A stretch of DNA of 42,934 nucleotides from Thermophilibacter provencensis (GCF_030372065.1 NZ_JAUDEA010000016.1:1-42934); one strand, 5' to 3'; positions 31,216 through 40,227 are shown, counted from the stretch's first letter. Translations and numbers: made by a program. Notes: generated by a model not told the origin, from the letters alone.

Positions 31216-32673
31216 TTAGGCAAAAAGAGCCGCAAGCTCCCCCGCGAGCGTGATGGAACCGCAGCCAACGTACGATTCTCCACACAATGCCGACGTAGCG
31301 GCCTCAACCGTTGGATACGTCCCCACCACCTCTGCGCCGGCATCGACAAAGGCGCGGGCCAGCTCATCTGCCGGAAGCGCGCGCGGGCTCGCCGTCTGCG
31401 TGACGGCCACGCGCGGGAAGGCGGCGGCGAGAAGCGCGACGATTCCCGCCACGTCCTTGTCCGCAAGAACCGCGGCGAGAAGGACGGGCCGCTCGTCACG
31501 GTTGGGCGCCACGGCATCGATTGCGGTGAGGAACGCCTCTACGGACTGCGGGTTGTGACAGGCGTCGATAAGAACGGGCGGCTCCGGGCGCAGCAGCTGG
31601 AAGCGGCCGGGCGTGGGGCACTGGACCACAGAGGTGAAGAGCGCGTCCTCGTTGAGCGCACGCCTGAGATACGACTCGGCAAGCGCGACGGCACAGGCGA
31701 TGTTCTGTGCCTGATACTCCGGCTTGAGCGCTGAGAGCTCAGCGTAGGTTGCGCGCGGCGTGGCGACGTCAAGCTCAAGCGGCGCACCAATGCGGTGCGG
31801 ATGCTTGGTGACGTGGAAGCTGGCAACGGGCAGCCCGTCCGGCGAGAAGAGGCCGGGGCTTGCCTCTGGCTCAGCGCTCGCTGCGCTCGCTCGCTGACGC
31901 GATTCGCCAGCGACAAGCCCCGGCCTCTTCTCGCCTACCACTTCGGGGCGAACCAACACTGGGGTCACTCCCGCCGCGCGCGCCTGGTCGAGAAAGACCT
32001 GCTCAACGGAGGCGGGGCTCGCCGTGCCTGCGCCGAGCACGCAGGTGCGACCGGGCTTGATGATCGCGGCCTTCTCGCCGGCGATCTCCTCGAGGGTGTT
32101 GCCGAGCACGCGCATGTGGTCAAGACCGATGCCCGTGACGGCCACGCTCTTGATGGACTTGGCGGCAGAGGTGGCGTCCCAGCGACCCCCCATGCCGCAC
32201 TCCAGGACGGCTACGTCGACGCCAGCCTCCGCGAAGACGACCATCGCGGCAACCGTGAGCGTGTCGAACTCGGTGATGTCGTAGGGTCGCTCGCCAGCGG
32301 CGGCGCGCCGCGCGTTCACGCGCTCCCCCGCAACGCGCGCGGCCGAGACGCCGTGAGCGAACGCCTCCTCAGAGACAGGGCTGCCGGCAATCTCCATGCG
32401 CTCGGTGTAGCTCACGAGCTCGGGCGAGGTGTAGAGCGCCGTGCGCAGGCCCTCGCCGGAGAGGATGGCCGCCGTGTAGCGCGAGGTGGACGTCTTGCCG
32501 TTGGTGCCGGCAACCTGAACGCAGTCAAAGGCGAGGTCGGGGTCCCCGAGCTCGGCGAGCATGTCCTCAACGGTCTCGAGCAGCGGGCAGATCCCAAAGC
32601 GCAGCGCCCCGTGCACGATCGCGAGCGCCTCGTCATACGAAATCTCAGGAACCTCAAACGGCAACTGATACAT
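31216..32673 (-). CDS. folC: Folylpolyglutamate/dihydrofolate synthase with an in-frame palindrome insertion
   Basis: A 485-residue Mur-ligase-fold enzyme adding glutamate to folates; typical FolC is about 420-450. The ATP loop GTNGKTSTSRY (56-66), GMGGRWDATSA and TGIGLDHMRVLG are conserved, and the C-terminal glutamate-ligase domain has DACHNPQSVEAF. Residues 247-278, between VRPEVV and DGLPVAS, are encoded by a 95-bp palindrome with perfect 22-bp arms. This explains much of the extra length and the low-complexity RASAASAEPEAS. The reading frame stays open, so the enzyme is probably functional. Last gene of the one-carbon operon. Confidence 0.93.
   Translation of the reverse strand: MYQLPFEVPEISYDEALAIVHGALRFGICPLLETVEDMLAELGDPDLAFDCVQVAGTNGKTSTSRYTAAILSGEGLRTALYTSPELVSYTERMEIAGSPVSEEAFAHGVSAARVAGERVNARRAAAGERPYDITEFDTLTVAAMVVFAEAGVDVAVLECGMGGRWDATSAAKSIKSVAVTGIGLDHMRVLGNTLEEIAGEKAAIIKPGRTCVLGAGTASPASVEQVFLDQARAAGVTPVLVRPEVVGEKRPGLVAGESRQRASAASAEPEASPGLFSPDGLPVASFHVTKHPHRIGAPLELDVATPRATYAELSALKPEYQAQNIACAVALAESYLRRALNEDALFTSVVQCPTPGRFQLLRPEPPVLIDACHNPQSVEAFLTAIDAVAPNRDERPVLLAAVLADKDVAGIVALLAAAFPRVAVTQTASPRALPADELARAFVDAGAEVVGTYPTVEAATSALCGESYVGCGSITLAGELAALFA
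31841..31935. repeat. Palindromic element inside folC, perfect 22-bp arms
   Basis: The arm at 31841-31862 (GGCGAGAAGAGGCCGGGG...) is the exact reverse complement of 31914-31935. The 51-nt core includes GCTCAGCGCTCGCTGCGC and GCTCGCTCGCTGACGC, which pairs with itself in part. It is read in frame as folC residues 247-278. The edges carry the GGCGAGAAG word found at many other palindromes here. Confidence 0.92.
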
Positions 32674-32700
32674 GTAGTCTCCCTCGTAACGCTATCGGGC

Positions 32701-32782
32701 GGGGCCTGGGCATGCCCCGGCGCTCAGACAGCTTGCCGCACAGAGCGCGGCAAGAACTCGCGGCAGGGCATGCCCAGGCCCC
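32701..32782. repeat. Conserved-loop palindrome, copy 3 (folE-folC)
   Basis: Perfect 17-bp arms GGGGCCTGGGCATGCCC (32701-32717) and GGGCATGCCCAGGCCCC (32766-32782). The 48-nt core CGGCGCTCAGACAGCTTGCC, GCACAGAGCGCGGCAAGAACT aligns with copy 1. The apical stem has changed on both sides (TTGCCGC with GCGGCAA), so pairing is kept although the sequence differs. Lies just upstream of the folC start. Confidence 0.88.
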
Positions 32783-32815
32783 TGCCGCAAGGCAATCGAT
32801 GACGTGCGACCCGCG

Positions 32816-32915
32816 GCGCGCCCCCGAGCGGGGGAACGTCCGCCGCGAGTTCTGCAGGCGCGCTCTGTGCGCCGAAGCTGCCTGAGCGCCGGACGTTCCC
32901 CGCTCGGGGGCGCGC
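32816..32915. repeat. Conserved-loop palindrome, copy 4 (inverted, folE-folC)
   Basis: Arms 32816-32842 (GCGCGCCCCCGAGCGGGGGA...) and 32890-32915 pair along their full length with one extra G on the left. The core, read on the minus strand, is GCGCTCAGGCAGCTTCGGCG, CACAGAGCGCGCCTGCAGAACT, nearly identical to copy 1. It sits between folE and folC in opposite orientation to copy 3, 33 bp away. Confidence 0.88.
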
Positions 32916-32923
32916 ACGGTTGC

Positions 32924-33520
32924 CTACAGCTCGAGCAGGCGGAGGGCCTCCTCGCGGGTCTTGAGGTCGCGAAGGCACCCGCGAACGGCCGACGTGGTGG
33001 TGAGGGCACCTGCCGCGCGCACGCCGCGCATCGTCATGCAGGTGTGCTCGGCCTCGAGGACCACAAGCACGCCGAGCGGATCGAGCTCGCGCACCATGGC
33101 GTCCGCGATCTGCCCGGTCAGGCGCTCCTGGACCTGAAGGCGCCGCGCGTAGCCGGAGACGCAGCGCGCAATCTTGGAGAGGCCCGTGATGCGACCGTCA
33201 CGCGGGATGTAGCAGACGTGTGCCTTGCCGGTAAAGGGCAGGATGTGGTGCTCGCAGAGGGAGGAGAACGGGATGTCCTTGACGATCACCATCTCCTGGT
33301 TTCCCGGCTCGTGAAACTGCTTACGCAGATGGGCCCCCGGGTCCTCCTGCATGCCGCCGAGCACCTCCTCGCAGGCGCGCGCCACGCGGTCGGGCGTGCC
33401 GAGCAGGCCCTCGCGGTCCGGGTCCTCGCCAATCGCAAGCAGCAGCTCACGGATGGCAGCCTCCACGCGCGGCTTGTCGATGGGCCCAAAGCCCTGCTCG
33501 TTCTTCTCGCCCACGCTCAC
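32924..33520 (-). CDS. folE: GTP cyclohydrolase I
   Basis: A 198-residue enzyme converting GTP to 7,8-dihydroneopterin triphosphate, the first step of folate synthesis. The zinc site is Cys89 and His92 in SLCEHHILP with Cys161 in [29 protein letters not shown] is the family core. The start is GTG at 33520, overlapping the FNT gene's stop by 4 bp (GTGA), with GGAAGGGGG upstream. It lies in the one-carbon operon, which links formate assimilation to making the folate carrier. Confidence 0.95.
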   Translation of the reverse strand: MSVGEKNEQGFGPIDKPRVEAAIRELLLAIGEDPDREGLLGTPDRVARACEEVLGGMQEDPGAHLRKQFHEPGNQEMVIVKDIPFSSLCEHHILPFTGKAHVCYIPRDGRITGLSKIARCVSGYARRLQVQERLTGQIADAMVRELDPLGVLVVLEAEHTCMTMRGVRAAGALTTTSAVRGCLRDLKTREEALRLLEL

Positions 33521-34347
33521 GCGCGCCCCCTTCCGCGCCCGTACACGAACCAGTACGAGACGCCCACGAGCACCACGCCGCCCACGAGGTTGCCCAGGGT
33601 GGCGGCCGTCAGGTTAGAGATGACGCCCGAGAGCTCAACTCCTCCCGCGGCAACGCCCGTTGCCTGGAGCATGAGGGCATAGGGCAGGAAGAACATGTTG
33701 GCCACGCAGTGCTCAAAGCCCGCAGCCATAAACGCCATGACCGGCAGCAGCGCCGAGAAGAACTTGTCGGTGACCGAGTTTGCGGAGTGCCCGATCCACA
33801 CGGCAAGGCAGACGAGCAGGTTGCAGAGGACCGCGCGCGCGAAGGCCGTGCCCCAGCCAAGGGCCACCTTGCCCTCGGCCACGGCGATGGCGGCCTGCCC
33901 GAACGCACCGCCGTTAGCCGAGGCAACGTCGGCGGCGAGCACCACGGCGGCGGCGAGCACGCTTCCCACGAGGTTGCCGACGAGCACGACGCCCCAGCTC
34001 TTGAGGAGGCTCCCCCACGAGAAGCGCCCGGCGAGCGGGCCCATGACCATGAGGCAGTTGCCCGTGAAGAGCTCCGCGCCGGCGGCGAGGATGAGGAAGA
34101 GACCCAGGGTGAAGGAGAAGCCGCCGAGCAGCTGCGTTGCGGCGAAGGGCAGCTCGGAGTCGGACTTGATGACGAGCATGAAGGTCGCGCCCATGGAGAT
34201 GAAGGCGCCGGCCATGACAGCGAGCACGAAGGCGCTCACCACGTCCGTGCCGGCCTTGGTCTCGGCGACGCGCTCGTTCTTGAGCTCCATCGACGCAGGG
34301 GTCATCGCCCCGCTGTACGACGACGAGGGCTTCTCGGTTACCTTCAT
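33517..34347 (-). CDS. Formate/nitrite transporter family channel
   Basis: A 276-residue pentameric channel protein with six hydrophobic helices. [26 protein letters not shown] and [11 protein letters not shown] are FNT-family blocks. The ATG at 34347 follows AAAGGATG; it overlaps the folD stop by 4 bp (ATGA). Placed between folD and folE and downstream of formate-THF ligase, it is most likely a formate importer or exporter feeding this pathway. Nitrite or hydrosulfide would fit the family but not the operon. Confidence 0.92.
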   Translation of the reverse strand: MKVTEKPSSSYSGAMTPASMELKNERVAETKAGTDVVSAFVLAVMAGAFISMGATFMLVIKSDSELPFAATQLLGGFSFTLGLFLILAAGAELFTGNCLMVMGPLAGRFSWGSLLKSWGVVLVGNLVGSVLAAAVVLAADVASANGGAFGQAAIAVAEGKVALGWGTAFARAVLCNLLVCLAVWIGHSANSVTDKFFSALLPVMAFMAAGFEHCVANMFFLPYALMLQATGVAAGGVELSGVISNLTAATLGNLVGGVVLVGVSYWFVYGRGRGRA

Positions 34348-35198
34348 GCACACATCCTTTCGGCTGCGGTGACAACGTGAGAGACAAGGATAGCGGTTGT
34401 GAGCGAGCCCACGCCACCGGGAACGGGCGAGAGCGCGGAGACGACGGGGGCAACCGCCTCGGCGTCCACGTCGCCGCGCAGGCGGCCGGCAGCGGCGTCC
34501 CACGTGGTGCCCACGTCAACAAGGACCTGGCCAGGGTGGACGCACGCCGCGCCCACGGTCCCGGGCGCACCGGCGGCGGCCACGATGACGTCTGCGCCGC
34601 TGCAGGCGGCGGCAAGGTCGCGCGTGTGCGTGTGGCACGTCGTGACCGTGGCGTTTCTCGCCAGAAGGAGCGCCGCCACGGGGCGGCCGATCACGAGCGA
34701 GCGCCCGATGACGGTGACGTTGGCGCCGTCGAGCGGCACCTCGTAGTGGTCGAGCAGCGCGAGGACGGCCTCGGCCGTGCAGGGCGCAAAGCCGGCGCCC
34801 CGTCCCGAGAGCGTGGCGAGAAGCCCGAGGGGGCCCGCGCAGTCCACGTCCTTCTCGGCGGGAATGCAGGTGGCGGCGGCGCCCTCGTCGAGGTGGACGG
34901 GCAGGGGCCGGAAGAGCAGGATGCCGTGGACCTCGTCCTGTGCGCCGAGCTCCTCGAGCGCGGCGTTGAGCTCGGCCTGGTCGCAGCTCACCGGGAGCAC
35001 GACCTTGCGGACGGCAACGCCAGCGGCGGCGCAGCGCTTCTCGGCGGCGCGCTCGTAGGCGAGGTCGTCGCTGCGCTCCCCCACGCGCACGACGGCGAAC
35101 GTGGGCACGATGCCGCGCTCGGCGAGGGCGGCGGAGCGGGCGGCGGTGCGCTCGGTGAGGGCGGCAGCGGCGGGGGCTCCCTTGAGCAGACGCGCCAT
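34344..35198 (-). CDS. folD: FolD-like methylene-THF dehydrogenase lacking cyclohydrolase residues
   Basis: A 284-residue FolD homologue with an NAD(P)-binding C-terminus (VTVIGRSLVIGRPVAALLL; PVPGGVGSLTTAIL). Ungapped alignment with E. coli FolD around YVASKRKAC gives YERAAEKRC here: Tyr48 is kept but the catalytic Lys is Ala52. In GILVQLPLP the catalytic Gln is Phe96 (GILLFRPLP). Both residues are needed for the cyclohydrolase reaction, so this is probably a dehydrogenase only, with the preceding FchA doing the cyclohydrolase step. Start ATG at 35198 shares one base with the fchA stop. Confidence 0.92.
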   Translation of the reverse strand: MARLLKGAPAAAALTERTAARSAALAERGIVPTFAVVRVGERSDDLAYERAAEKRCAAAGVAVRKVVLPVSCDQAELNAALEELGAQDEVHGILLFRPLPVHLDEGAAATCIPAEKDVDCAGPLGLLATLSGRGAGFAPCTAEAVLALLDHYEVPLDGANVTVIGRSLVIGRPVAALLLARNATVTTCHTHTRDLAAACSGADVIVAAAGAPGTVGAACVHPGQVLVDVGTTWDAAAGRLRGDVDAEAVAPVVSALSPVPGGVGSLTTAILVSHVVTAAERMCA

Positions 35199-35836
35199 CA
35201 GCCCTTCCTTCTCTCGCTGATGCGACGCGTCATCTCGCTTGCCAGGCGCTCGGCGCGCGGGGCGTACTCGTCGATGAGCTCGCTGCAGGTGGACTCGATG
35301 CGGTTTGCCACCGTGCGGTCCGTGAGCGCGGAGGTGTTCACGTAGACGTTCACGCTTGCGGTCTCGAGCGCGGCACGCACGAGCAGGGCGCCGCAGGCAA
35401 CGTCCGAGATGAGCAGGCGCGAGCAGCACGCGCCCATCTCCTCGAGCAGGGCGACGGCCCGGCAGCACTCCCCCACCATGGCAAGCGGCGCCATGCAGGC
35501 ATCCCCGGTCGCGCGCTCGATGGCGTCCGCGCGCGTGGGGTCGTCCTTGGGCAGGGCATAGGCTTCAGAGAGGGGCGAGAAGCCCTCGGCGTCCTCGTGG
35601 ACGAGCTCGAGCAGGCGGAAGCGGACGTCCTCGGCCTCGTCCATGAGACGGAGGACCCGGTCCTCAACCGCGGCGAAGCGCGGCTTGCCCGCGGTGAAGG
35701 CTCCCGCCATCGAGCAGAGCGCGATCCCGAGCGCGCCGACGAGCGCCGCCGCGCCGCCGCCGCCCGGAACGCTCTCGCGCGCCGCGAGCCGCTCCGTGAA
35801 CTCCTCGCAGGAAAGCTCCGTGAGCCTCTCTTCCAT
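35198..35836 (-). CDS. fchA: Methenyl-THF cyclohydrolase / formimino-THF cyclodeaminase family protein
   Basis: A 212-residue all-helical protein of the FTCD_C family. The folate-binding ESVPGGGGAAALVGALG motif is at 21-37, and HEDAEGF and SDVACGALLVRAALETASVNV are family blocks. In fermentative bacteria such stand-alone proteins convert formyl-THF and methenyl-THF. Here it sits directly between fhs (formyl-THF synthesis) and a FolD that lacks cyclohydrolase residues, which argues for the cyclohydrolase role. Ribosome-binding site GGGAGGAGG; the stop overlaps the folD start. Confidence 0.9.
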   Translation of the reverse strand: MEERLTELSCEEFTERLAARESVPGGGGAAALVGALGIALCSMAGAFTAGKPRFAAVEDRVLRLMDEAEDVRFRLLELVHEDAEGFSPLSEAYALPKDDPTRADAIERATGDACMAPLAMVGECCRAVALLEEMGACCSRLLISDVACGALLVRAALETASVNVYVNTSALTDRTVANRIESTCSELIDEYAPRAERLASEMTRRISERRKG

Positions 35837-35858
35837 AGGGCCTCCTCCCGGGGGCGTT

Positions 35859-35918
35859 GGTGACAGTTAACCCTGTCACCTTTGTCATCATGACAAGTTA
35901 CCCTGTCACTTTTGTCAG
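35859..35918. repeat. TGACA-family repeats between fhs and fchA
   Basis: GGTGACAG (35859-35866) and CTGTCACC (35873-35880) form a perfect 8-bp hairpin. Then GTTAACCCTGTCACCTTTGTCA is repeated as GTTACCCTGTCACTTTTGTCA, giving a second stem TGACAA with TTGTCA. Lying inside the operon, it may reduce but not stop transcription from fhs to fchA. Confidence 0.75.
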
Positions 35919-35919
35919 G

Positions 35920-37593
35920 TTAGAATAGGCCGACGATCTTGCCGTCGGGGGTGACGTCGATCTTCTCGGCGGCAGGCACCTTGGGAAGGCCCGGCATCGT
36001 CATGATGTCGCCCGTGAGGGCCACGATGAAGCCGGCGCCGGCAGAGACGCGGAGGTTGCGCACCGTGATGCGGAAGCCCTCGGGCGCTCCGAGCTTGGTC
36101 TGGTCATCCGTGAAGGAGTACTGGGTCTTGGCCATGCAGACGGGCAGGTCGCCGTAGCCGAGCTCCTCAAGCTGGGCGAGCTGGCGCCTCGCCGGTCCGG
36201 TGAAGTCGACGCCGTCGGCGTGATAGACCTTGGTGGCGATGGCCTCGATCTTCTCCGCGATGCCGCCCTCGAGCTCGTAGGCGTAGCGGAAATGGGAAGG
36301 CTCGTCGCAGAGGCGCACGACCTCGCGGGCGAGCGTCTCGCCGCCCTCTCCGCCCTTGGCCCAGACCTCGGAGAGTGCGACGTTGACGCCAAGCTCGTTG
36401 CAGCGGCGCTCGACGAGGGCGAGCTCGGCCTCGGTATCCGTGGGGAAGGCGTTGATGGCCACCACGACGGGCAGGCCCCAGACGTCCTTGATGTTGGAGA
36501 CGTGGCGCAGCAGGTTGGGCAGGCCCTCCTCGAGCGCCTCGAGGTTCTCGGTGGTGAGCTCGGCCTTGGGCACGCCACCGTTGTACTTGAGCGCGCGCAC
36601 GGTGGCAACGAGCACCACCGCGGAGGGCGCAAGCCCCGTGGCGCGGCACTTGATGTCGAGGAACTTCTCGGCGCCCAGGTCCGCGCCAAAGCCGGCCTCG
36701 GTGACCACGTAGTCGGCGAGCTTGAGGGCGGTCGTGGTGGCCTCCACGGAGTTGCAGCCGTGGGCGATGTTGGCGAAGGGGCCGCCGTGGACAAAGGCGG
36801 GGTTGCCCTCGAGCGTCTGCACGAGGTTGGGCTTGATGGCGTCCTTGAGCAGGGCCGTCATGGCGCCCTCGGCGTGGATGTCGGAGACGGTCACGGGCCT
36901 TCTGTCATAGGTGTAGGCAATCACCATGCGGCCGAGGCGGGCCTTGAGGTCCGCGAGGTCGGTGGCGAGGCAGAAGACCGCCATGACCTCGGAGGCAACC
37001 GTGATGTCAAAGCCGTCCTGGCGCGGCATGCCGTCGGCGATGCCGCCGAGGCCGTCCACCACGTTGCGGAGCTGGCGGTCGTTCATGTCCACGCAGCGCT
37101 TCCAGACAATGCGGCGCGGGTCGATGCCAAGGGCGTTGCCCTGCTTGATGTGGTTGTCGAGCATCGCTGCGCAGAGGTTGTTGGCCGCGCCGATGGCGTG
37201 GAAGTCACCCGTGAAGTGGAGGTTGATGTCCTCCATGGGAACGACCTGCGCGTAACCGCCGCCCGCGGCGCCGCCCTTGACGCCAAAGACGGGGCCGAGC
37301 GAGGGCTCGCGCAGGCAGAGCATCGTCTGGTGGCCCAGGCGGTTCATGGCATCGGCAAGGCCGACGGACGTGGTGGTCTTGCCCTCGCCCGCGGGCGTGG
37401 GGTTGATGGCCGTGACCAGGATGAGCTTGCCCTTGCTCGGCCGGTCCGCGAGCGAGTGGATGTCGACCTTCGCCTTGGTGCGCCCGTAGGGCTCCAGCAT
37501 ATCCTCCGTGAGGCCGGCGCGCGCGGCGACCTCCGTGATGGGCAGCATCTCTGCCTCCTGAGCAATCTCAATGTCGGACTTGTACTCGGCCAT
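35920..37593 (-). CDS. fhs: Formate-tetrahydrofolate ligase
   Basis: A 557-residue ATP-dependent enzyme that joins formate to THF to give 10-formyl-THF. The ATP loop [11 protein letters not shown] is at 65-75, and [20 protein letters not shown] and [16 protein letters not shown] are signatures. The frame is open 55 codons upstream, but ATG at 37593 ([12 protein letters not shown]) follows GAGGGGATG and begins the conserved protein. A TATAGT hexamer on the minus strand (37631-37636) is a possible -10 box. First gene of the fhs-fchA-folD-FNT-folE-folC operon. Confidence 0.97.
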   Translation of the reverse strand: MAEYKSDIEIAQEAEMLPITEVAARAGLTEDMLEPYGRTKAKVDIHSLADRPSKGKLILVTAINPTPAGEGKTTTSVGLADAMNRLGHQTMLCLREPSLGPVFGVKGGAAGGGYAQVVPMEDINLHFTGDFHAIGAANNLCAAMLDNHIKQGNALGIDPRRIVWKRCVDMNDRQLRNVVDGLGGIADGMPRQDGFDITVASEVMAVFCLATDLADLKARLGRMVIAYTYDRRPVTVSDIHAEGAMTALLKDAIKPNLVQTLEGNPAFVHGGPFANIAHGCNSVEATTTALKLADYVVTEAGFGADLGAEKFLDIKCRATGLAPSAVVLVATVRALKYNGGVPKAELTTENLEALEEGLPNLLRHVSNIKDVWGLPVVVAINAFPTDTEAELALVERRCNELGVNVALSEVWAKGGEGGETLAREVVRLCDEPSHFRYAYELEGGIAEKIEAIATKVYHADGVDFTGPARRQLAQLEELGYGDLPVCMAKTQYSFTDDQTKLGAPEGFRITVRNLRVSAGAGFIVALTGDIMTMPGLPKVPAAEKIDVTPDGKIVGLF

Positions 37594-37760
37594 GCTCGCA
37601 TCCCCTCGGACGGTGCCATTTGGAACCTCTACTATACCGCGAGCACGTGACAGCCGCCCGCAGGAGCGGGGCTCTCCACGCGCCACCGAGAAGTGCGGGC
37701 GCGCAGGGACGCGTTGCCCTACCATAGATGGCGGGGAAATCTGCAACGGGAGGGGCACGC

Positions 37761-38834
37761 ATGATCGAGCGGACAGGGTTTGGGACCACGGGCGACGGGC
37801 GCGAGGCGAGCGTCTACACGCTGCGCGCGGGAAAGGTGGCGGCGCGGGTAAGCGACTTCGGCGCCACGCTCGTTGGGGTGGACGCCCCGGACCGCGAGGG
37901 CCGGCTGGCCGACGTTCTTCTCGGCTATGACTCGGTGGAGGGCTACGCCGCCGACAACCCCGCCTTCTTTGGCGGCACCGTGGGCCCCGTTGCCAACCGC
38001 ACCGACCGCGCGGAGGTGCCCCTGGGCGGCACCGTCTATCACCTGCTGGGAAACGACGGTCCCGGCCAGCGCAACAACAACCACACGGACTCCGCGCGCG
38101 GCCTGCACAAGCGCCTCTGGCGCGCCGAGGCCCTGGAGGACAAGAACGCGGTGCGCCTGCGCTGCGAGCTCGCTGACGGCGAGCTCGGCCTCCCCGGCAA
38201 CCGCTCCTTTGTGGCCACCTACTCGCTTGCCGAGAAGAACGGTGGCGCTGAGCTGCGCATCGTTTACTCGTGCACGAGCGACGCCGTTACGTACGTGAAC
38301 ATGACCAACCACTCCTACTTCAACCTCGCGGGACATGGTTCGGGAGACGTGCTCGGCCAGGTGGTGAGCATCGACGCCGGCGCCTTTCTCCCCGTGCGCG
38401 AGGACTCCGTCCCCGAGGGAGAGCTGCGCGCCGTTGCGGGAACGCCGTACGACTTCCGGGAGCCGCGGGCGCTCGGCGAGCGGATTGACGCGGACGACGA
38501 GCAGACGCGTCGGGCGCGAGGCTACGACCAGTGCTTCTGCATTCGCGGCTACGAGCCGGGCGGCGAGCCGCGCCACGCCCTGCGCGCGGAGGACCCGGTG
38601 AGCGGGCGCGCGCTCGACGTGCTTGTGTCCACGCCCGGCATGCACCTCTATACGGGCAACTGGCTCGACGAGACGTGCGCCAAGGACGGCGCTTCTTACG
38701 GGCCGCGCGCGGGCTTTGCCTGCGAGGCGGAGCTCTATCCGGACAACATCCACCACCCGGAGTGGGAGCAGGGCGTCTTTGGCCCCGAGAAGCCCTACGA
38801 AATCACGATCGTCTATCGCTTCTCAACCTGCTAG
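37761..38834 (+). CDS. galM: Aldose 1-epimerase (mutarotase)
   Basis: A 357-residue beta-sandwich enzyme interconverting alpha and beta anomers of galactose and other aldoses. [21 protein letters not shown] and [12 protein letters not shown] (with the catalytic histidine) match GalM. The C-terminal [19 protein letters not shown] holds the catalytic glutamate. ATG at 37761 follows GGGAGGGG. No other galactose genes are adjacent. It converges on paaK, with a long hairpin between. Confidence 0.94.
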   Translation: MIERTGFGTTGDGREASVYTLRAGKVAARVSDFGATLVGVDAPDREGRLADVLLGYDSVEGYAADNPAFFGGTVGPVANRTDRAEVPLGGTVYHLLGNDGPGQRNNNHTDSARGLHKRLWRAEALEDKNAVRLRCELADGELGLPGNRSFVATYSLAEKNGGAELRIVYSCTSDAVTYVNMTNHSYFNLAGHGSGDVLGQVVSIDAGAFLPVREDSVPEGELRAVAGTPYDFREPRALGERIDADDEQTRRARGYDQCFCIRGYEPGGEPRHALRAEDPVSGRALDVLVSTPGMHLYTGNWLDETCAKDGASYGPRAGFACEAELYPDNIHHPEWEQGVFGPEKPYEITIVYRFSTC

Positions 38835-38845
38835 ACGGGATGGGA

Positions 38846-38952
38846 CGGGCTGTGACAAAGGTGATGACAAAGGTGACAGGGTAGGTTGTCACCATGAAAC
38901 ACATGGTGACAACCTACCCTGTCACCTTTGTCATCACCTTTGTCACAGCCCG
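38846..38952. repeat. TGACA-family hairpin with a perfect 51-bp stem
   Basis: 38846-38896 and 38902-38952 are exact reverse complements around the 5-nt loop AAACA. The stem contains TGTGACAAAGGTGA, TGACAAAGGTGACAGGGTAG and GTTGTCACCATG. It fills the space between the convergent galM and paaK genes, starting 11 bp after the galM stop. It can terminate transcription from both sides, and its perfect symmetry implies recent formation or active correction. Confidence 0.95.
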
Positions 38953-38982
38953 CCTCGTCGCCTCTGTCTCGGCCTTCTCGCC

Positions 38983-40218
38983 CTACTCGTACCTCTCGTC
39001 AAAGACGCGCTTGGTCTTCTTCTCGCTTCTGGGAAGGACGCCGAGCTCGACCACCTTCACGAGCGGCGTGAAGCCAATGCGGCGCTTGACCTCGGCGGCA
39101 ACGGCATCCGCGGTGTCCAGGAAGTCCTGGGTGCCGTCCGTCTCCACGTAGATGCGCATGGTGTCGCGGCCCTCGAGGTGCGAGAGGCGGATCTGATACT
39201 CGCTCGAGAGCGCCGGGAACGACTGGAGGATCTCCTCGATCTGGCGCGGGAAGACGTTGACGCCGTGGATCTTGACCATGTCGTCGGAGCGGCCCTGAAG
39301 CGCGTCGATGCGCGGGAACGCGCAGCCGCAGGGGCACGCAACCGGGATGATGCGGCTGAGGTCGTGCGTGCGGAAGCGGATGAGCGGCGCGCCCTCCTTG
39401 ACGAGCGTGGTGATGACGATCTCTCCCCACTCGCCGTCCGGCAGCGGCTCGCCCGTTTCGGGATCGACGATCTCAATGTAGAGGTAGTCGTCCCAGTAGT
39501 GCATGCCGTCCTCGGCATCGCACGAGATACCGATGCCGGGGCCGTAAACCTCGGTGAGGCCGTAGATGTCATAGATCTTGATGCCAAGGCCCGCCTTCAC
39601 GCGGTCGCGCATCTTCTTGCCCCAGCGCTCGGAGCCGACGACGCCCTTGGTGAGGGCAATCTGGTCGCGCATGCCACGTCGCTCGATCTCCTCGGCGAGC
39701 AGCAGCGCATAGCTCGACGTGGCGCCGATGACCGTGGTCTGCAGGTCAACCATAAACTGCAGCTGCTTCTCCGTGTTGCCGGGGCCCATGGGAATGACCA
39801 TCGCCCCGAGCTTCTCGGCGCCCGCCTGAAACCCGATGCCCGCGGTCCAGAGGCCATAACCGGGCGTGATCTGGATGCGGTCCTGTGCCGTGATGCCCGC
39901 GAGCTCGTAGCAGCGGCGGAACTGCTCGGCCCAGTCATCGACGTCACGCGCCGTGTAGGGGATGATGACCGGCGTGCCCGTGGTGCCCGAGCTGGAGTGG
40001 ATGCGCACGATCTCGCGCTCGTCAACGGCGGAGACCCCGAGCGGGTAGCAGTTGCGCAGGTCCTCCTTCTCCGAGAACGGCAGCGCGAGGAAGTCCTCCT
40101 CGGTGAGGACCTCCGTGACGCCGGCCTCCTGAAGGCGCCGGCCAAAGTAGTTGCCCGACGCCACGAGGCGCTGGACCTGTTCGTTCACGAGCTTGAGCTG
40201 GGACGCGCTGATGTGCAT
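38983..40218 (-). CDS. paaK: Phenylacetate-CoA ligase
   Basis: A 411-residue adenylate-forming enzyme that makes aryl-acetyl-CoA from the acid, ATP and CoA, or runs in reverse. The AMP-binding loop HSSSGTTGTPVIIPY, YGLTEVYGPGIGISC and RGRSDDM-like LQGRSDDMVKIHGVNVFP are diagnostic of PaaK. Length is slightly under the usual 430-440. It is 9 bp downstream of iorB, so in this anaerobe it probably handles the aryl-CoA products of indolepyruvate/phenylpyruvate oxidoreductase, perhaps generating ATP from them. Confidence 0.93.
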   Translation of the reverse strand: MHISASQLKLVNEQVQRLVASGNYFGRRLQEAGVTEVLTEEDFLALPFSEKEDLRNCYPLGVSAVDEREIVRIHSSSGTTGTPVIIPYTARDVDDWAEQFRRCYELAGITAQDRIQITPGYGLWTAGIGFQAGAEKLGAMVIPMGPGNTEKQLQFMVDLQTTVIGATSSYALLLAEEIERRGMRDQIALTKGVVGSERWGKKMRDRVKAGLGIKIYDIYGLTEVYGPGIGISCDAEDGMHYWDDYLYIEIVDPETGEPLPDGEWGEIVITTLVKEGAPLIRFRTHDLSRIIPVACPCGCAFPRIDALQGRSDDMVKIHGVNVFPRQIEEILQSFPALSSEYQIRLSHLEGRDTMRIYVETDGTQDFLDTADAVAAEVKRRIGFTPLVKVVELGVLPRSEKKTKRVFDERYE

Positions 40219-40227
40219 GGAAGGCTC

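Noticed and set aside
31841..31935. Sequencing error or frameshift in folC
   Set aside because: The frame is open on both sides with conserved FolC sequence continuing, and the segment is a perfect palindrome, not random noise.
36220..37650. A 476-codon plus-strand open frame
   Set aside because: Antisense to fhs; low-complexity shadow translation without a start signal.
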